A DNA stretch of 14,683 nucleotides. It comes from Halieaceae bacterium. GTDB lineage: Bacteria; Pseudomonadota; Gammaproteobacteria; Pseudomonadales; Halieaceae. Location of the stretch: contig DOVB01000235.1 of the NCBI GenBank assembly GCA_003520285.1, forward strand, positions 1 to 14,683, given 5' to 3'. Below, piece by piece: positions 1 through 7,483 of the stretch (position 1 is the first letter of the stretch; every line of letters begins with the position of its first letter). The notes under the pieces were generated by a model, which worked only from the letters and a program-made list of their open reading frames with translations, did not search any database and had not been told where the DNA came from. Made by a program: the position numbers and the translations under genes.

Positions 1-1
1 C

Positions 2-370
2 ATGGGGCTTGCTGGGATACCCCTCGATATTATGACCATCACTATCGCCGCAATCGTGGTAGGTATCGGGGTCGATAATTGTATTCACTACGTGCATCGG
101 TTTTTACGTGAGTTCGCCATTGACCGTAATTACACGGCGGCGATGCATCGCTGTCATGGCAGCATCGGAAGAGCCATGTACTATACAACGCTGACTGTCG
201 TGATCGGCTTTTCCATGTTGATGCTCTCGAACTTCAAGCCCAGTATTTATTTTGGCGCACTCACTGTAGCAGCGATGGTGGCAGCGGTTTTGGGCGCACT
301 CTTGGTGCTGCCGAGGTCGATCGTGTTACTCAAGCCACTCGGCCCCGAGGCGCCCCATGCAATGTCGTGA
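2..370 (+). CDS. RND/MMPL-superfamily membrane protein, C-terminal fragment
   Basis: This is the C-terminal end of a larger gene that begins left of the window; the reading frame is open to the first base, so the methionine at base 2 is probably internal. The visible 122 residues contain a hydrophobic helix followed by the RND-type motif GIGVDNCIHYVHRF (about residues 21-34), the acidic transmembrane motif typical of proton- or lipid-coupled RND permeases. Two further membrane helices follow (about 59-77 and 83-106), matching the last helices of an RND permease domain. Its 3' end overlaps the next gene by 14 nt, which suggests one transcript. Known members export lipids, hopanoids or drugs, or act with SecD/SecF-like folds; the substrate cannot be told from this fragment. 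The family call is firm, the subfamily is not. Confidence 0.8.
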   Translation: MGLAGIPLDIMTITIAAIVVGIGVDNCIHYVHRFLREFAIDRNYTAAMHRCHGSIGRAMYYTTLTVVIGFSMLMLSNFKPSIYFGALTVAAMVAAVLGALLVLPRSIVLLKPLGPEAPHAMS

Positions 371-620
371 CGCTTGCGCCGCGTGTTGTGTGGTACCTCA
401 TATTGTGCAGCCTTATTTTGGGATGCCTGAGGGCAAGAAAGCGGGTGAGCGCTGTGTTCATTTGAGTGATTCCGATCGCTGTGGACTTTTTGGTGATCCA
501 AGACGTCCCAGTTGGTGTATCCAGTTTCAGGCAGAGCCAGAGTTCTGCGGTCAATCAAAAGAAGAGGCTTTTCAGTTGTTAACATGGCTTAACACTGCCT
601 CTGCACCGGATGTCCACTAA
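357..620 (+). CDS. YkgJ-family cysteine cluster protein (putative Zn/Fe-binding)
   Basis: This small 87-residue protein has eight cysteines: C3, C7, C10 and C11 (CRDACAACC), then C33, C42, C54 and C64. The order CxxxCxxCC, then GKKAGERCVHL, CGLFG and RPSWC is the signature of the YkgJ/UPF0153 cysteine cluster family (Pfam CxxCxxCC). Members are annotated as putative zinc- or iron-chelating, or as Fe-S proteins, without a settled function; a cytoplasmic location is likely because no signal or membrane segment is seen. The ATG at 357 lies inside the end of the upstream RND gene, and the stop overlaps the next start as TAATG, so translation is probably coupled to both neighbours. A later start would remove the first cysteines, so this start is favoured. 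Confidence 0.85.
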   Translation: MQCRDACAACCVVPHIVQPYFGMPEGKKAGERCVHLSDSDRCGLFGDPRRPSWCIQFQAEPEFCGQSKEEAFQLLTWLNTASAPDVH

Positions 621-1222
621 TGGTTCAGTCTCATTATCCACTTTTCCCCTTACCCACGATCTTGGTGCCGCACGGCAAAATGTCGCTGCAAATTTTTGAA
701 CAGCGCTATTTGAATTTGATTAAGCAGTGCCTGCGTGAGTCGACCACTTTTGGTTTGATTCAGCTCCAAAAGGGCAGTGAGCTGATGCGCGATGGTCGCA
801 GAAGCCCGCCGATTGTGGCACCTCGAGGTACGGTTGCAGCGATTGTCGATTGGGATCAGCTATCGAATGGTTTGTTGGGTGTCACTATTCAAGGTCAGCA
901 AACGTTTCTGGCGAACGCTCTGTCGGTGGCTGAAGACGGGTTGGTAGTTTGCGAGGCAGAATTCGAGCCTGTGCTTGAATCGGTTCCCATGCAGTCAGTT
1001 TGGGATGGGCTGGCCGAGGTACTGGCGTCTTTAGAAACACATCCACACGTCGAGAGCCTGCAGCTTCAAGTGGATTATCAAGACGCTTGGCAAGTGGGCT
1101 ACCATTTGTTGCAGTTACTGCCGCTGGAAGAGAGTCTTAAGCTCGAGCTACTGTCACCTACTTCGATAGAGCATTTGATGTCGACACTCGACCAAGTCTT
1201 GACCGAGCTTTCTGGCGATTGA
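620..1222 (+). CDS. Stand-alone LON substrate-binding domain protein
   Basis: This 200-residue protein opens with YPLFPLPTILVPHGKMSLQIFEQRY (about residues 6-30, given in pieces: YPLFPLPTILVPHG, then MSLQIFEQRY). That is the beginning of the LON N-terminal (LON_N/PUA-like) substrate-binding domain, and the GLIQL strand near residue 45 also fits. It has no ATPase (Walker) or Ser-Lys protease domain, so it belongs to the stand-alone LON-domain proteins found in many bacteria, of uncertain function (possibly protein quality control or substrate selection). The start codon overlaps the stop of the cysteine-cluster gene by one base (TAATG), implying translational coupling. Its stop lies only 3 nt from the convergent rnt stop, with no room for a separate terminator. 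Confidence 0.88.
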   Translation: MVQSHYPLFPLPTILVPHGKMSLQIFEQRYLNLIKQCLRESTTFGLIQLQKGSELMRDGRRSPPIVAPRGTVAAIVDWDQLSNGLLGVTIQGQQTFLANALSVAEDGLVVCEAEFEPVLESVPMQSVWDGLAEVLASLETHPHVESLQLQVDYQDAWQVGYHLLQLLPLEESLKLELLSPTSIEHLMSTLDQVLTELSGD

Positions 1223-1225
1223 GTC

Positions 1226-1861
1226 TTACAGAGTGGCGTCAAAGCCGCCGCATTGACGCCATACATTCACAATTGTACAAAAAAGCTGGGCGGTGCGTTC
1301 AGCATCATAAGCCGCAGAGTGCGCCTCTTTATTGTCAAATTCTATGCCTGCTTGCAGACAGGCTTTCGCCAAGACCGTTTGTCCGTATGCTAGGCCTGCC
1401 AGTGTCGCGGTATCAAAGTGTGAAAACGGATGAAACGGGTTGCGTTTGATGCCCGTTCTGGCCGCTACCGCATTAATGAAACCCGCGTCAAAATGCGCAT
1501 TGTGACCTACTAGAATGGCGCGCGTGCACTGCGTGCTTTTAATCTCGCGACGCACGCTTTTAAAAATACGCTCGAGTGCTTCTGCCTCTGATATAGCGTC
1601 TCGAAAGGGGTGGTAGGGGTCGATACCGGTAAATTCGAGGGCAGATGGTTCGATATTGGCCCCTTCAAAGGGGATCACGTTGTAATGAATGGTCTCATCG
1701 ACGTAGAGCTCACCATCGGGTTCCATTTTAATAATGGTTGCTGCAATTTCCAGCAGGGCATCGGTGGCAGCGTTAAAGCCACCGGTCTCGACATCGATAA
1801 TAACCGGTAAAAATCCTCGGAATCGCTCTTTGATCTCGGTTGTTGACTCGGCCTGGGTCAC
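1226..1861 (-). CDS. rnt: Ribonuclease T
   Basis: RNase T is a DEDDh-family 3'-5' exoribonuclease that trims the 3' ends of tRNAs and other stable RNAs (including tRNA CCA end turnover and 5S/23S maturation) and acts as a homodimer in the cytoplasm. The 211-residue protein has the expected length. Its catalytic residues fall where they do in E. coli RNase T: D23 and E25 in IIDVETGG, D125 in VGHNAHFD, and H181 with D186 in [10 protein letters not shown]. The start is GTG at 1861, overlapping the stop of pyrC by 4 nt (GTGA), so it is the second gene of a pyrC-rnt operon with coupled translation. It converges on the LON-domain gene with a 3-nt gap. The call is secure. Confidence 0.97.
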   Translation of the reverse strand: MTQAESTTEIKERFRGFLPVIIDVETGGFNAATDALLEIAATIIKMEPDGELYVDETIHYNVIPFEGANIEPSALEFTGIDPYHPFRDAISEAEALERIFKSVRREIKSTQCTRAILVGHNAHFDAGFINAVAARTGIKRNPFHPFSHFDTATLAGLAYGQTVLAKACLQAGIEFDNKEAHSAAYDAERTAQLFCTIVNVWRQCGGFDATL

Positions 1862-2901
1862 GAGATGTTCTCGGCGACCGACCAGGCGATAGTGCCGCCA
1901 GCTCTGAGAGGGACCAGTTGGTCAGACGCCATAGTTAAATAATCAGGCACCTGTTGTGGTTGTTTGATCAGGGTAATGGTGTCGGTATTAATCGGTAGGC
2001 GATAGAACTCTGGACCAAAGATCGAGGCGAAGTTTTCCAAGCGGTCAAGGGCATTTGCCTGCTCGAACACCTCGGCGTAGAGCTCGATCGCGGCATTGGC
2101 TGTGTAAACGCCAGCGCAACCGCAGGCTGATTCTTTCGAATCCTTGGTATGAGGCGCCGAATCGGTGCCTAAGAAGAAGCTTGGATTACCCGAGGTCGCG
2201 GCTTTAACGAGCGCTTCTTGATGGTGTCGACGTTTTAAGATGGGTAGACAGAAGTGATGCGGACGAATACCCCCTACTAGCATATCGTTGCGGTTCAGAA
2301 GCAGGTGGTGGGCAGTGATTGTGGCGGCAATCAAAGGTCCACTCTGTTCCACAAATTGGGCCGCCTGCTCGGTAGTAATGTGTTCAAAGACAATTCGAAG
2401 CTGAGGAAATCGCTCTACAATGGGCCCTAAATGGTGTTCTATGAACTGGGCTTCGCGATCAAAAATATCAACGTGATGTTCAGTGACTTCACCGTGCACG
2501 AGGAGCGGTAAATCGACTTCTTGCATCACTTCAAGGACTGGATACAGTCCACTTAGATCGCCCACACCGGCATCACTGTTGGTCGTGGCGCCCGCGGGAT
2601 AAAGTTTGGCCGCATAAACGCACTGTGAAGCTTTGGCGGCGCGAATATCTGAGGCACTGGTTTGATCTGTTAAATAGAGGACCATGAGAGGCGCGAAGGC
2701 CCGCTCCGCAGGCATGTGGCTCAGAATGCGCTGATGATACGATTCGGCCATCGCTACCGTCGTAATAGGCGGCGTCAAGTTGGGCATGACAATCGCCCGG
2801 CCCATTACACGGGCCATATCTTTAACAGTGCGTTCGAGCGCGTCATTGTCGCGCAAATGGACATGCCAGTCGTCTGGTCGAATGAGCGTAAGCGATTGCA
2901 C
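1858..2901 (-). CDS. pyrC: Dihydroorotase, class II
   Basis: Dihydroorotase interconverts N-carbamoyl-L-aspartate and dihydroorotate, the third step of de novo pyrimidine synthesis, in the cytoplasm. The 347-residue length matches the homodimeric class II (E. coli PyrC) type. The binuclear zinc ligands are visible: H13 and H15 in DWHVHLRD, the carboxylated lysine K99 in AAKLYP, H136 in LLVHGEV, H174 in FEHITT, and the catalytic D247 in LGTDSAPH. The start is GTG at 2901, chosen because an AGGAG ribosome-binding site lies a few bases upstream and [12 protein letters not shown] is the usual N-terminus. It is followed by rnt with a 4-nt overlap and is divergent from argG across 126 bp. Confidence 0.97.
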   Translation of the reverse strand: MQSLTLIRPDDWHVHLRDNDALERTVKDMARVMGRAIVMPNLTPPITTVAMAESYHQRILSHMPAERAFAPLMVLYLTDQTSASDIRAAKASQCVYAAKLYPAGATTNSDAGVGDLSGLYPVLEVMQEVDLPLLVHGEVTEHHVDIFDREAQFIEHHLGPIVERFPQLRIVFEHITTEQAAQFVEQSGPLIAATITAHHLLLNRNDMLVGGIRPHHFCLPILKRRHHQEALVKAATSGNPSFFLGTDSAPHTKDSKESACGCAGVYTANAAIELYAEVFEQANALDRLENFASIFGPEFYRLPINTDTITLIKQPQQVPDYLTMASDQLVPLRAGGTIAWSVAENIS

Positions 2902-2927
2902 AAGGATACTCCTGTTAACAGATTACG

Positions 2928-2956
2928 ATGCTACCCTAAACGTGACGGGGCGCAAA
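2928..2956 (-). promoter_or_regulatory. Possible sigma-70-type promoter for pyrC-rnt
   Basis: On the minus strand a TTTGCG hexamer (2951-2956) and a TAGCAT hexamer (2928-2933) are separated by exactly 17 bp and end about 27 bp before the pyrC start codon. Both hexamers match the consensus only partly, so this is a weak, position-based call. Confidence 0.3.
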
Positions 2957-3027
2957 CCAAGACTGGGAATTGATTTCGCGCAAGAGTAAACTACGCCCCC
3001 TCTCAGTCAAGCGTCTTAGGAAAGAAT

Positions 3028-4248
3028 ATGAGCGATATTAATAAAGTGGTACTTGCTTATTCTGGTGGTTTAGATACCTCGGTGATTGTGCGTTGGTTGC
3101 AGGATAACTATGGCTGTGAGGTGGTTACGTTTACCGCAGACATTGGTCAGGGCGAAGAGGTCGAGCCCGCTCGAGCAAAGGCCAAAGCCTTAGGCGTGAA
3201 TGAAATTTATATCGAAGATCTGCGTGAAGAATTTGTACGTGACTTCGTGTTCCCAATGTTCAGAGCCAATACGGTGTACGAGGGTGAATATCTTCTTGGC
3301 ACATCCATTGCTCGCCCTCTTATCGCAAAGCGACTGGTAGAAATTGCCACCGAGACTAAGGCCGATGCGATCAGTCACGGTGCCACTGGTAAAGGCAATG
3401 ATCAAGTGCGATTTGAGCTCGGAGCGTATGCCCTGAAGCCGGGTATCCATGTGATTGCGCCGTGGCGTGATTGGGATCTGAACTCGCGCGAAGCGCTTAT
3501 GGCGTATTGTGAGCAGCGCGCAATCCCCGTCGACTTTGCCAGCAATAAGAAAAAATCCCCATACTCGATGGACGCCAACTTGTTGCACATTTCGTATGAA
3601 GGCGGTCAGCTGGAAGATCCTTGGGTCGAGGCGGAAGAGTCTATGTGGCGTTGGTCGGTAAGCCCCGAAGCGGCGCCAGATCAGCCTCTGTATTTGAATT
3701 TAACGTATCGCGGTGGCGATATCGTGGCTATCAATGACACCGAAATGAGTCCTGCGACGGTGCTGGCGACTTTGAACCAACTCGGAGGCGCTCACGGTAT
3801 CGGTCGAGCTGATCTGGTCGAGAATCGTTATGTCGGCATGAAGTCGCGGGGCTGCTACGAGACACCCGGCGGCACAATCATGTTAAAGGCACACCGAGCG
3901 ATTGAATCACTCACCTTGGATCGCGAATCTGCACATTTGAAAGACGAGCTGATGCCGCGCTACGCCAAGTTAATCTACAACGGCTATTGGTGGTCTCCAG
4001 AACGTTTAATGCTGCAGCGAGCAATTGACGAGTCTCAGCACTACGTTAACGGCACTGTCAGAATGAAGCTGTACAAGGGTAATGCGATTGTCGCTGGCCG
4101 CCAGTCTGACGATAGCCTGTTTGATGCGCACATTGCGACGTTTGAAGATGACGCCGGCGCCTATAATCAAAAAGACGCCGAAGGTTTCATTAAGTTGAAC
4201 GCATTGCGTCTAAGGATCGGTGCTACGCGCGGTCGTAATTACAAGTAG
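3028..4248 (+). CDS. argG: Argininosuccinate synthase
   Basis: ArgG condenses citrulline and aspartate with ATP to argininosuccinate, the penultimate step of arginine synthesis, in the cytoplasm. The 406-residue protein has the N-type ATP pyrophosphatase loop AYSGGLDTS at residues 10-18, the nucleotide and citrulline-binding segment [15 protein letters not shown] (about 117-131), and [13 protein letters not shown] (about 91-103). The length is that of the common bacterial form (about 400), shorter than the E. coli-type enzyme (about 447). The ATG at 3028 is preceded by AGGAAAG (3018-3024). A strong terminator follows the stop, so it is probably transcribed alone. It diverges from pyrC. Confidence 0.98.
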   Translation: MSDINKVVLAYSGGLDTSVIVRWLQDNYGCEVVTFTADIGQGEEVEPARAKAKALGVNEIYIEDLREEFVRDFVFPMFRANTVYEGEYLLGTSIARPLIAKRLVEIATETKADAISHGATGKGNDQVRFELGAYALKPGIHVIAPWRDWDLNSREALMAYCEQRAIPVDFASNKKKSPYSMDANLLHISYEGGQLEDPWVEAEESMWRWSVSPEAAPDQPLYLNLTYRGGDIVAINDTEMSPATVLATLNQLGGAHGIGRADLVENRYVGMKSRGCYETPGGTIMLKAHRAIESLTLDRESAHLKDELMPRYAKLIYNGYWWSPERLMLQRAIDESQHYVNGTVRMKLYKGNAIVAGRQSDDSLFDAHIATFEDDAGAYNQKDAEGFIKLNALRLRIGATRGRNYK

Positions 4249-4257
4249 CTTGCGCTA

Positions 4258-4289
4258 GACCCTTGCCACTGAGGCAAGGGTCATGTTTT
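4258..4289 (+). terminator. Intrinsic terminator of argG
   Basis: A perfect 10-bp stem (GACCCTTGCC at 4258-4267 pairing with GGCAAGGGTC at 4273-4282) with a 5-nt loop is followed by ATGTTTT. It begins 9 bp after the argG stop codon. The T tract is short, but stem strength and placement make this a convincing rho-independent terminator. Confidence 0.82.
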
Positions 4290-4295
4290 GCAAAA

Positions 4296-4439
4296 GTGAT
4301 CGGCGGCTAGCCTGTTAATTGGTCGCAGTGATCAGTGGCTAGCCTGTTAATTGGTCGCAGTGATCGGCGGCTAGCCTGTTAATTGGTCGCAGTGATCAGT
4401 GGCAAGGGTGATCAGTGGCAGGGGTGATCAGTGGCGGGC
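4296..4439. repeat. Tandem repeat array, 3 x 32 bp then 3 x 16 bp
   Basis: Three near-identical 32-bp units (4296-4327, 4328-4359, 4360-4391) differ only in GGCGG versus AGTGG after GTGATC. They are followed by three 16-bp units (4392-4407, 4408-4423, 4424-4439) that resemble the first half of the 32-bp unit. Every unit starts with GTGATC, giving GATC sites spaced 32, 32, 32, 16 and 16 bp apart. The array lies directly after the argG terminator and runs into the last codons of the convergent acyltransferase gene. There are no unrelated spacers, so it is not CRISPR. Confidence 0.95.
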
Positions 4440-5287
4440 CTCGCGAGTGCCTGAACTTGCCCATAAAGGTGCTCAGTCAGTTTTTGGCGGCTCGCAATAT
4501 GCTCATAGTCGACCGGAAAGATCGGATCGCCAATCGTCAGCTTGACGCGTGTGTTGAACCTTTGTAGCGATTCCCGAAGTAACATGGCCATTCGGAGCGG
4601 CTCGGCAATGTGAGACGCAATGTGAAACGGGCGACTGTTACGGCCATGGAAAAAGACCGGCACTACCACGGGTTTCTGCGTGCCAACGAGTTTGGCAACA
4701 AAGGTAGTCCACGGTGCATCGTGCACTTTCCCAAAGCCAAACCTATTCGCCGTTGAGACCATGCCTGAGGGAAATAAGATCAAGGGTATACCGGCACTCA
4801 GAGCCTCGTTGGCCAGTTGTTTCGCTCTAATGTTACGCCGGCTTGCTTCTTTACTACCGGAAAAATCAATGGGCAAAAAATGGCTCGCGAGGTCGCGATC
4901 TTGGCAAAGCAATGAGTTGATCACGACCCGGAAATTATCGTTTAAGCGCAGTGCGATATTGCACAAAATCAGACCATCGATCACACCAAAAGGATGATTC
5001 GCAATAAAGATCACAGGATGGTTTTGCGGGATTTGTAACAGTGGACTCATGTCACATTCAAGATCAACGCCACTGATATCGAGGGCTTGTCTGAAGAAAT
5101 CCTGTGAACTGGTATGGTTGTTCTTGAGCGCGTGATAGTGAGCTTCTAAGCGCTCACGACCGAGCCACTTTTCGAACGTCCGAGTAACGCTGCGGGTTAA
5201 CCAAGGGCTGTTGTCGTCGGCATAGGATAAGCCGGGGTTATCTCTGAGATAAAATTCGAATTGCGGATCGACTTGAGAATAGGGCAC
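4412..5287 (-). CDS. Lysophospholipid acyltransferase family protein (PlsC-like)
   Basis: This is a 291-residue protein of the LPLAT superfamily, which transfers acyl chains to lysophospholipids or related acceptors at the inner membrane. The key motif is IFIANHPFGVIDGL (about residues 94-107): the catalytic pair is H98 and D104 with five residues between, as in the NHPFG[GV][LI]DG branch, rather than the classical HX4D of PlsC. A second conserved block is LILFPSGMVST (about 170-180) and a third VVVPVFFHGRN (about 206-217). The start is a GTG at 5287; an in-frame TAA lies a short way upstream and no good ribosome-binding site is visible, so the start is only likely. The last seven residues and the stop codon are encoded by the 16-bp repeat units. 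The acceptor is unknown. Confidence 0.85.
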   Translation of the reverse strand: MPYSQVDPQFEFYLRDNPGLSYADDNSPWLTRSVTRTFEKWLGRERLEAHYHALKNNHTSSQDFFRQALDISGVDLECDMSPLLQIPQNHPVIFIANHPFGVIDGLILCNIALRLNDNFRVVINSLLCQDRDLASHFLPIDFSGSKEASRRNIRAKQLANEALSAGIPLILFPSGMVSTANRFGFGKVHDAPWTTFVAKLVGTQKPVVVPVFFHGRNSRPFHIASHIAEPLRMAMLLRESLQRFNTRVKLTIGDPIFPVDYEHIASRQKLTEHLYGQVQALARPATDHPCH

Positions 5288-5409
5288 GTTGGTCAGACCG
5301 TCTTATTGTTTGGCGAAGTTTGAATCACATTGGGTCTTGCGTAAATACCGCGGGTAGAAAATTTAAGGCTATTCAAGCAAAGTTCATCGAAGTGTCACAA
5401 AACTGGCAC

Positions 5410-5430
5410 CGAGTCAGCTAGCCTGACTCG
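5410..5430. promoter_or_regulatory. Perfect dyad upstream of the acyltransferase gene
   Basis: CGAGTCAG (5410-5417) and its exact complement CTGACTCG (5423-5430) are separated by 5 bp. It lies about 125 bp upstream of the acyltransferase start and just beside the 5-bp microsatellite. It may be an operator or a weak transcription terminator for the upstream MFS gene; no good T tract follows on either strand. The rest of 5288-5632 has no gene. Confidence 0.45.
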
Positions 5431-5453
5431 TAGCTGGCGCGTCAGACTGAGAG

Positions 5454-5528
5454 CTGTGCTTTGCTGTGCTGTGCTGTGCTGTGCTGTGCTGTGCTGTGCT
5501 GTGCGATGCTGTGCTGTGCGATGCTGTG
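5454..5528. repeat. Pentanucleotide microsatellite (CTGTG), 15 units
   Basis: Fifteen consecutive 5-bp units occupy 5454-5528. Eight perfect CTGTG units run without interruption from 5464 to 5503; CTTTG and CGATG variants interrupt the ends. The tract lies in the 345-bp gap between the MFS gene end and the acyltransferase start, about 170 bp upstream of the latter. It creates cysteine-rich open frames on the plus strand (repeating LCCAV) that are products of the repeat and not taken as genes. Tracts of this kind are prone to slipped-strand length changes. Confidence 0.95.
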
Positions 5529-5632
5529 CCGCACGAGCCTTACCTTACCGGGCTGTGCCGTCACATCATGTATCGCCCGCAGCTGTTGGCGTCAGATCTA
5601 GTGTTGCGACACAGCTCCCTGCACAGTCGATC

Positions 5633-6853
5633 TCAGGCCAAACGCCGTGCCGCAGCGCCTCCCAGCAGACCAGCACCGGCAATGAAGCCGAAATAGGCCA
5701 CGTGGCCGGCGCGTCCAGGCCACATTTCAAGTAAAACCGTGTTCAAAATGGGCAGGTAAATGTCCGGCGTGAAGGCAATGAGTGAGACGCAACCGATAGC
5801 AAGCCCTTTGTGAGCGTCTGCAATGTCGCAGGTTGATAGCGTGGCCCAATAAATACCGCGTACGCCATAGGCGAGTAAGCCGATAGACATCGCCAAAAAC
5901 GCCAAGGTAAGCGGGGTAGCAGATCTTGGAAACAACGAAAACACAATCAGCAAAATAGCGGCTGAAACCATTAAATAAGACAGTACTGAAGCCAGTGCCG
6001 GTGTGCTGCGAGCGAGCCAGCCCGCACCAAAAGCACCGAGTGGACGAGTCCATAGTTTTGCAAGTGCAATGGTCGCAGCCGTTGTGGCTGTTAGTGACCA
6101 CTCGCTTTGTAAAAAGCCAGCGAAAGAATAGGTCGCCCACAAAAATTGGTAGCCAGTCAATACGCAAAAGGTAGCGAGCCATAGCGATCGGTTCCGAGCG
6201 AGTATACCGAGTGCAGTCAGTAGACCGGTAGCCGATGTGCGCTCCAGAAGTTCGGATTTGGGATCGGAGGGCAAATAATATGCCGTAACGAATGTCATCA
6301 AGATCAGAGCAGAGGCATACAATCCGATAACCGTCTGTAAGGGCGCCATTTTGGTCAAATCTGTGTAGTGTGACACCAGCGCAAACAGACCCAATGCCAT
6401 GGTTGCCAGCAAGGCTTCAACTAATCCTCGACCGCCTTCAAGGAACGCATAATAGCGCCCCTCTTGCTGTTTAGGCGCGAGCAGCCCCACCGCCTTGATG
6501 AGCGCAGCCCAGAAGGTAAGGCCCGTGCTGACACCCCAAGCCCCATAAATCAGGGTCAATTGCCAGTTGTGCGACGCAAACATAAACCCAATGCTCAGCA
6601 AGCCCGTGGCAAAGAGTGACGTCACGATGAGATGCTTCACGCTATAGCGATCCGCAAGCCATCCACTAGGCAGGTACGAGGCAATAAAAATAACGCCGAG
6701 TAACGAATAGAGCTCATTCAGTTGAGCCAGACTCAGAGCGAAGTGCTCAAGGATGGGTCCTTCGAAACTTTGGCGGAGATACACCACCGGGTAAATAGCG
6801 CCGGCTGCGAGCGTGAGAAGTATCAGCGGGAAATGCCGTTGCATCCGGTTCAT
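5633..6853 (-). CDS. Major facilitator superfamily transporter
   Basis: This is a hydrophobic protein of about 406 residues with roughly twelve predicted membrane helices in two halves, the size and pattern of an MFS permease. The loop between helices 2 and 3 holds motif A as GWLADRYSVKHL (about residues 64-75 from the chosen start). The overall look, including the preceding YLP just before that motif, is reminiscent of the poorly characterised YihN/YqcE-type carriers, but this is a weak impression and the substrate is unknown. Start choice: the ATG at 6853 has GAGG at a good distance, whereas the ATG at 6865, four codons earlier, has no clear ribosome-binding site and would itself supply that GAGG. 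The gene follows panD on the same strand after about 84 bp. Confidence 0.85.
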   Translation of the reverse strand: MNRMQRHFPLILLTLAAGAIYPVVYLRQSFEGPILEHFALSLAQLNELYSLLGVIFIASYLPSGWLADRYSVKHLIVTSLFATGLLSIGFMFASHNWQLTLIYGAWGVSTGLTFWAALIKAVGLLAPKQQEGRYYAFLEGGRGLVEALLATMALGLFALVSHYTDLTKMAPLQTVIGLYASALILMTFVTAYYLPSDPKSELLERTSATGLLTALGILARNRSLWLATFCVLTGYQFLWATYSFAGFLQSEWSLTATTAATIALAKLWTRPLGAFGAGWLARSTPALASVLSYLMVSAAILLIVFSLFPRSATPLTLAFLAMSIGLLAYGVRGIYWATLSTCDIADAHKGLAIGCVSLIAFTPDIYLPILNTVLLEMWPGRAGHVAYFGFIAGAGLLGGAAARRLA

Positions 6854-6937
6854 CGGTTGCCTCATAAAGGTTAGCTCAAAGCCTTAAGCATTTATGTGAG
6901 TCGGCCTCGAGGCATGCACGCTCTCGCCTTGCAGTCG

Positions 6938-7312
6938 CTAGAAAGACTCAGAGAGCGTATTCGGTTTTTCGATAATGTATCTAAACTCGGTGTTATCTGT
7001 TGAGGGTAAAATAGCACAAGGCTGGACGCGCTCATCACTTAATTCGAAGCCGATAATGATGATTTCCTCACCTTGTTTGATCAGGTGCGCCGCCGCGCCA
7101 TTAACGCAAATGTCTCCCGACCCTCGCTCACCTTCAATGGTATAGGTTTCAAGCCGCGCACCGCTGGTATTGCTGACAACCAGTACTTTTTCGCCGGGCC
7201 ACAGTCCCACGGCTTCTAGCAGGTTTGCGTCGATAGTGATACTGCCAACATAGTTCAGGTTGGCTTCGGTGACAGTCGCCTTATGTATTTTTGAGCGCAT
7301 TTGCCAGCGCAT
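6938..7312 (-). CDS. panD: Aspartate 1-decarboxylase precursor
   Basis: PanD decarboxylates aspartate to beta-alanine for pantothenate and coenzyme A synthesis; it is a cytoplasmic tetramer whose pyruvoyl cofactor arises by self-cleavage. The 124-residue protein contains the cleavage site in YVGSIT, between G23 and S24, close to the E. coli position 24/25. The surrounding [14 protein letters not shown], the [17 protein letters not shown] block and the later EEIIIIGF strand fit the family. Start choice: an AGGG lies 7 nt before the ATG at 7312 but almost abuts the ATG at 7318, so the inner start is preferred. It sits next to an MFS gene rather than panB/panC; a role of that transporter in the same pathway is only a possibility. 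Confidence 0.95.
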   Translation of the reverse strand: MRWQMRSKIHKATVTEANLNYVGSITIDANLLEAVGLWPGEKVLVVSNTSGARLETYTIEGERGSGDICVNGAAAHLIKQGEEIIIIGFELSDERVQPCAILPSTDNTEFRYIIEKPNTLSESF

Positions 7313-7364
7313 AGTCATACCCTGTGGTGGATGTCGGTTGCGTATTGTGCGACTTGTGTACTGA

Positions 7365-7393
7365 TTGTCAACAGTGATGGGCCTCGTTATTGC
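7365..7393 (+). promoter_or_regulatory. Possible promoter of the sorbosone dehydrogenase-like gene
   Basis: TTGTCA (7365-7370, five of six consensus bases) and TATTGC (7388-7393, a weak -10) are separated by 17 bp. It lies about 90 bp upstream of the start codon in the gap between the divergent panD and this gene. The call rests on spacing and the -35 match only. Confidence 0.3.
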
Positions 7394-7483
7394 AGTGAAC
7401 GCAACCGCCGAGACCTTAATCGCGTATCAATCAGCAGATCAAAGCGTTTTGCTAATTCACTGTCAATCAAGCGAAAGAGTTCA

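Noticed and set aside
4296..4439. CRISPR array
   Set aside because: Units are head-to-tail with no unique spacers, and the shorter units are truncated copies; no cas genes are near.
5456..5734. Plus-strand open frames with repeated Leu-Cys-Cys-Ala-Val
   Set aside because: They are translations of the CTGTG microsatellite, with no ribosome-binding site and no conserved domain.
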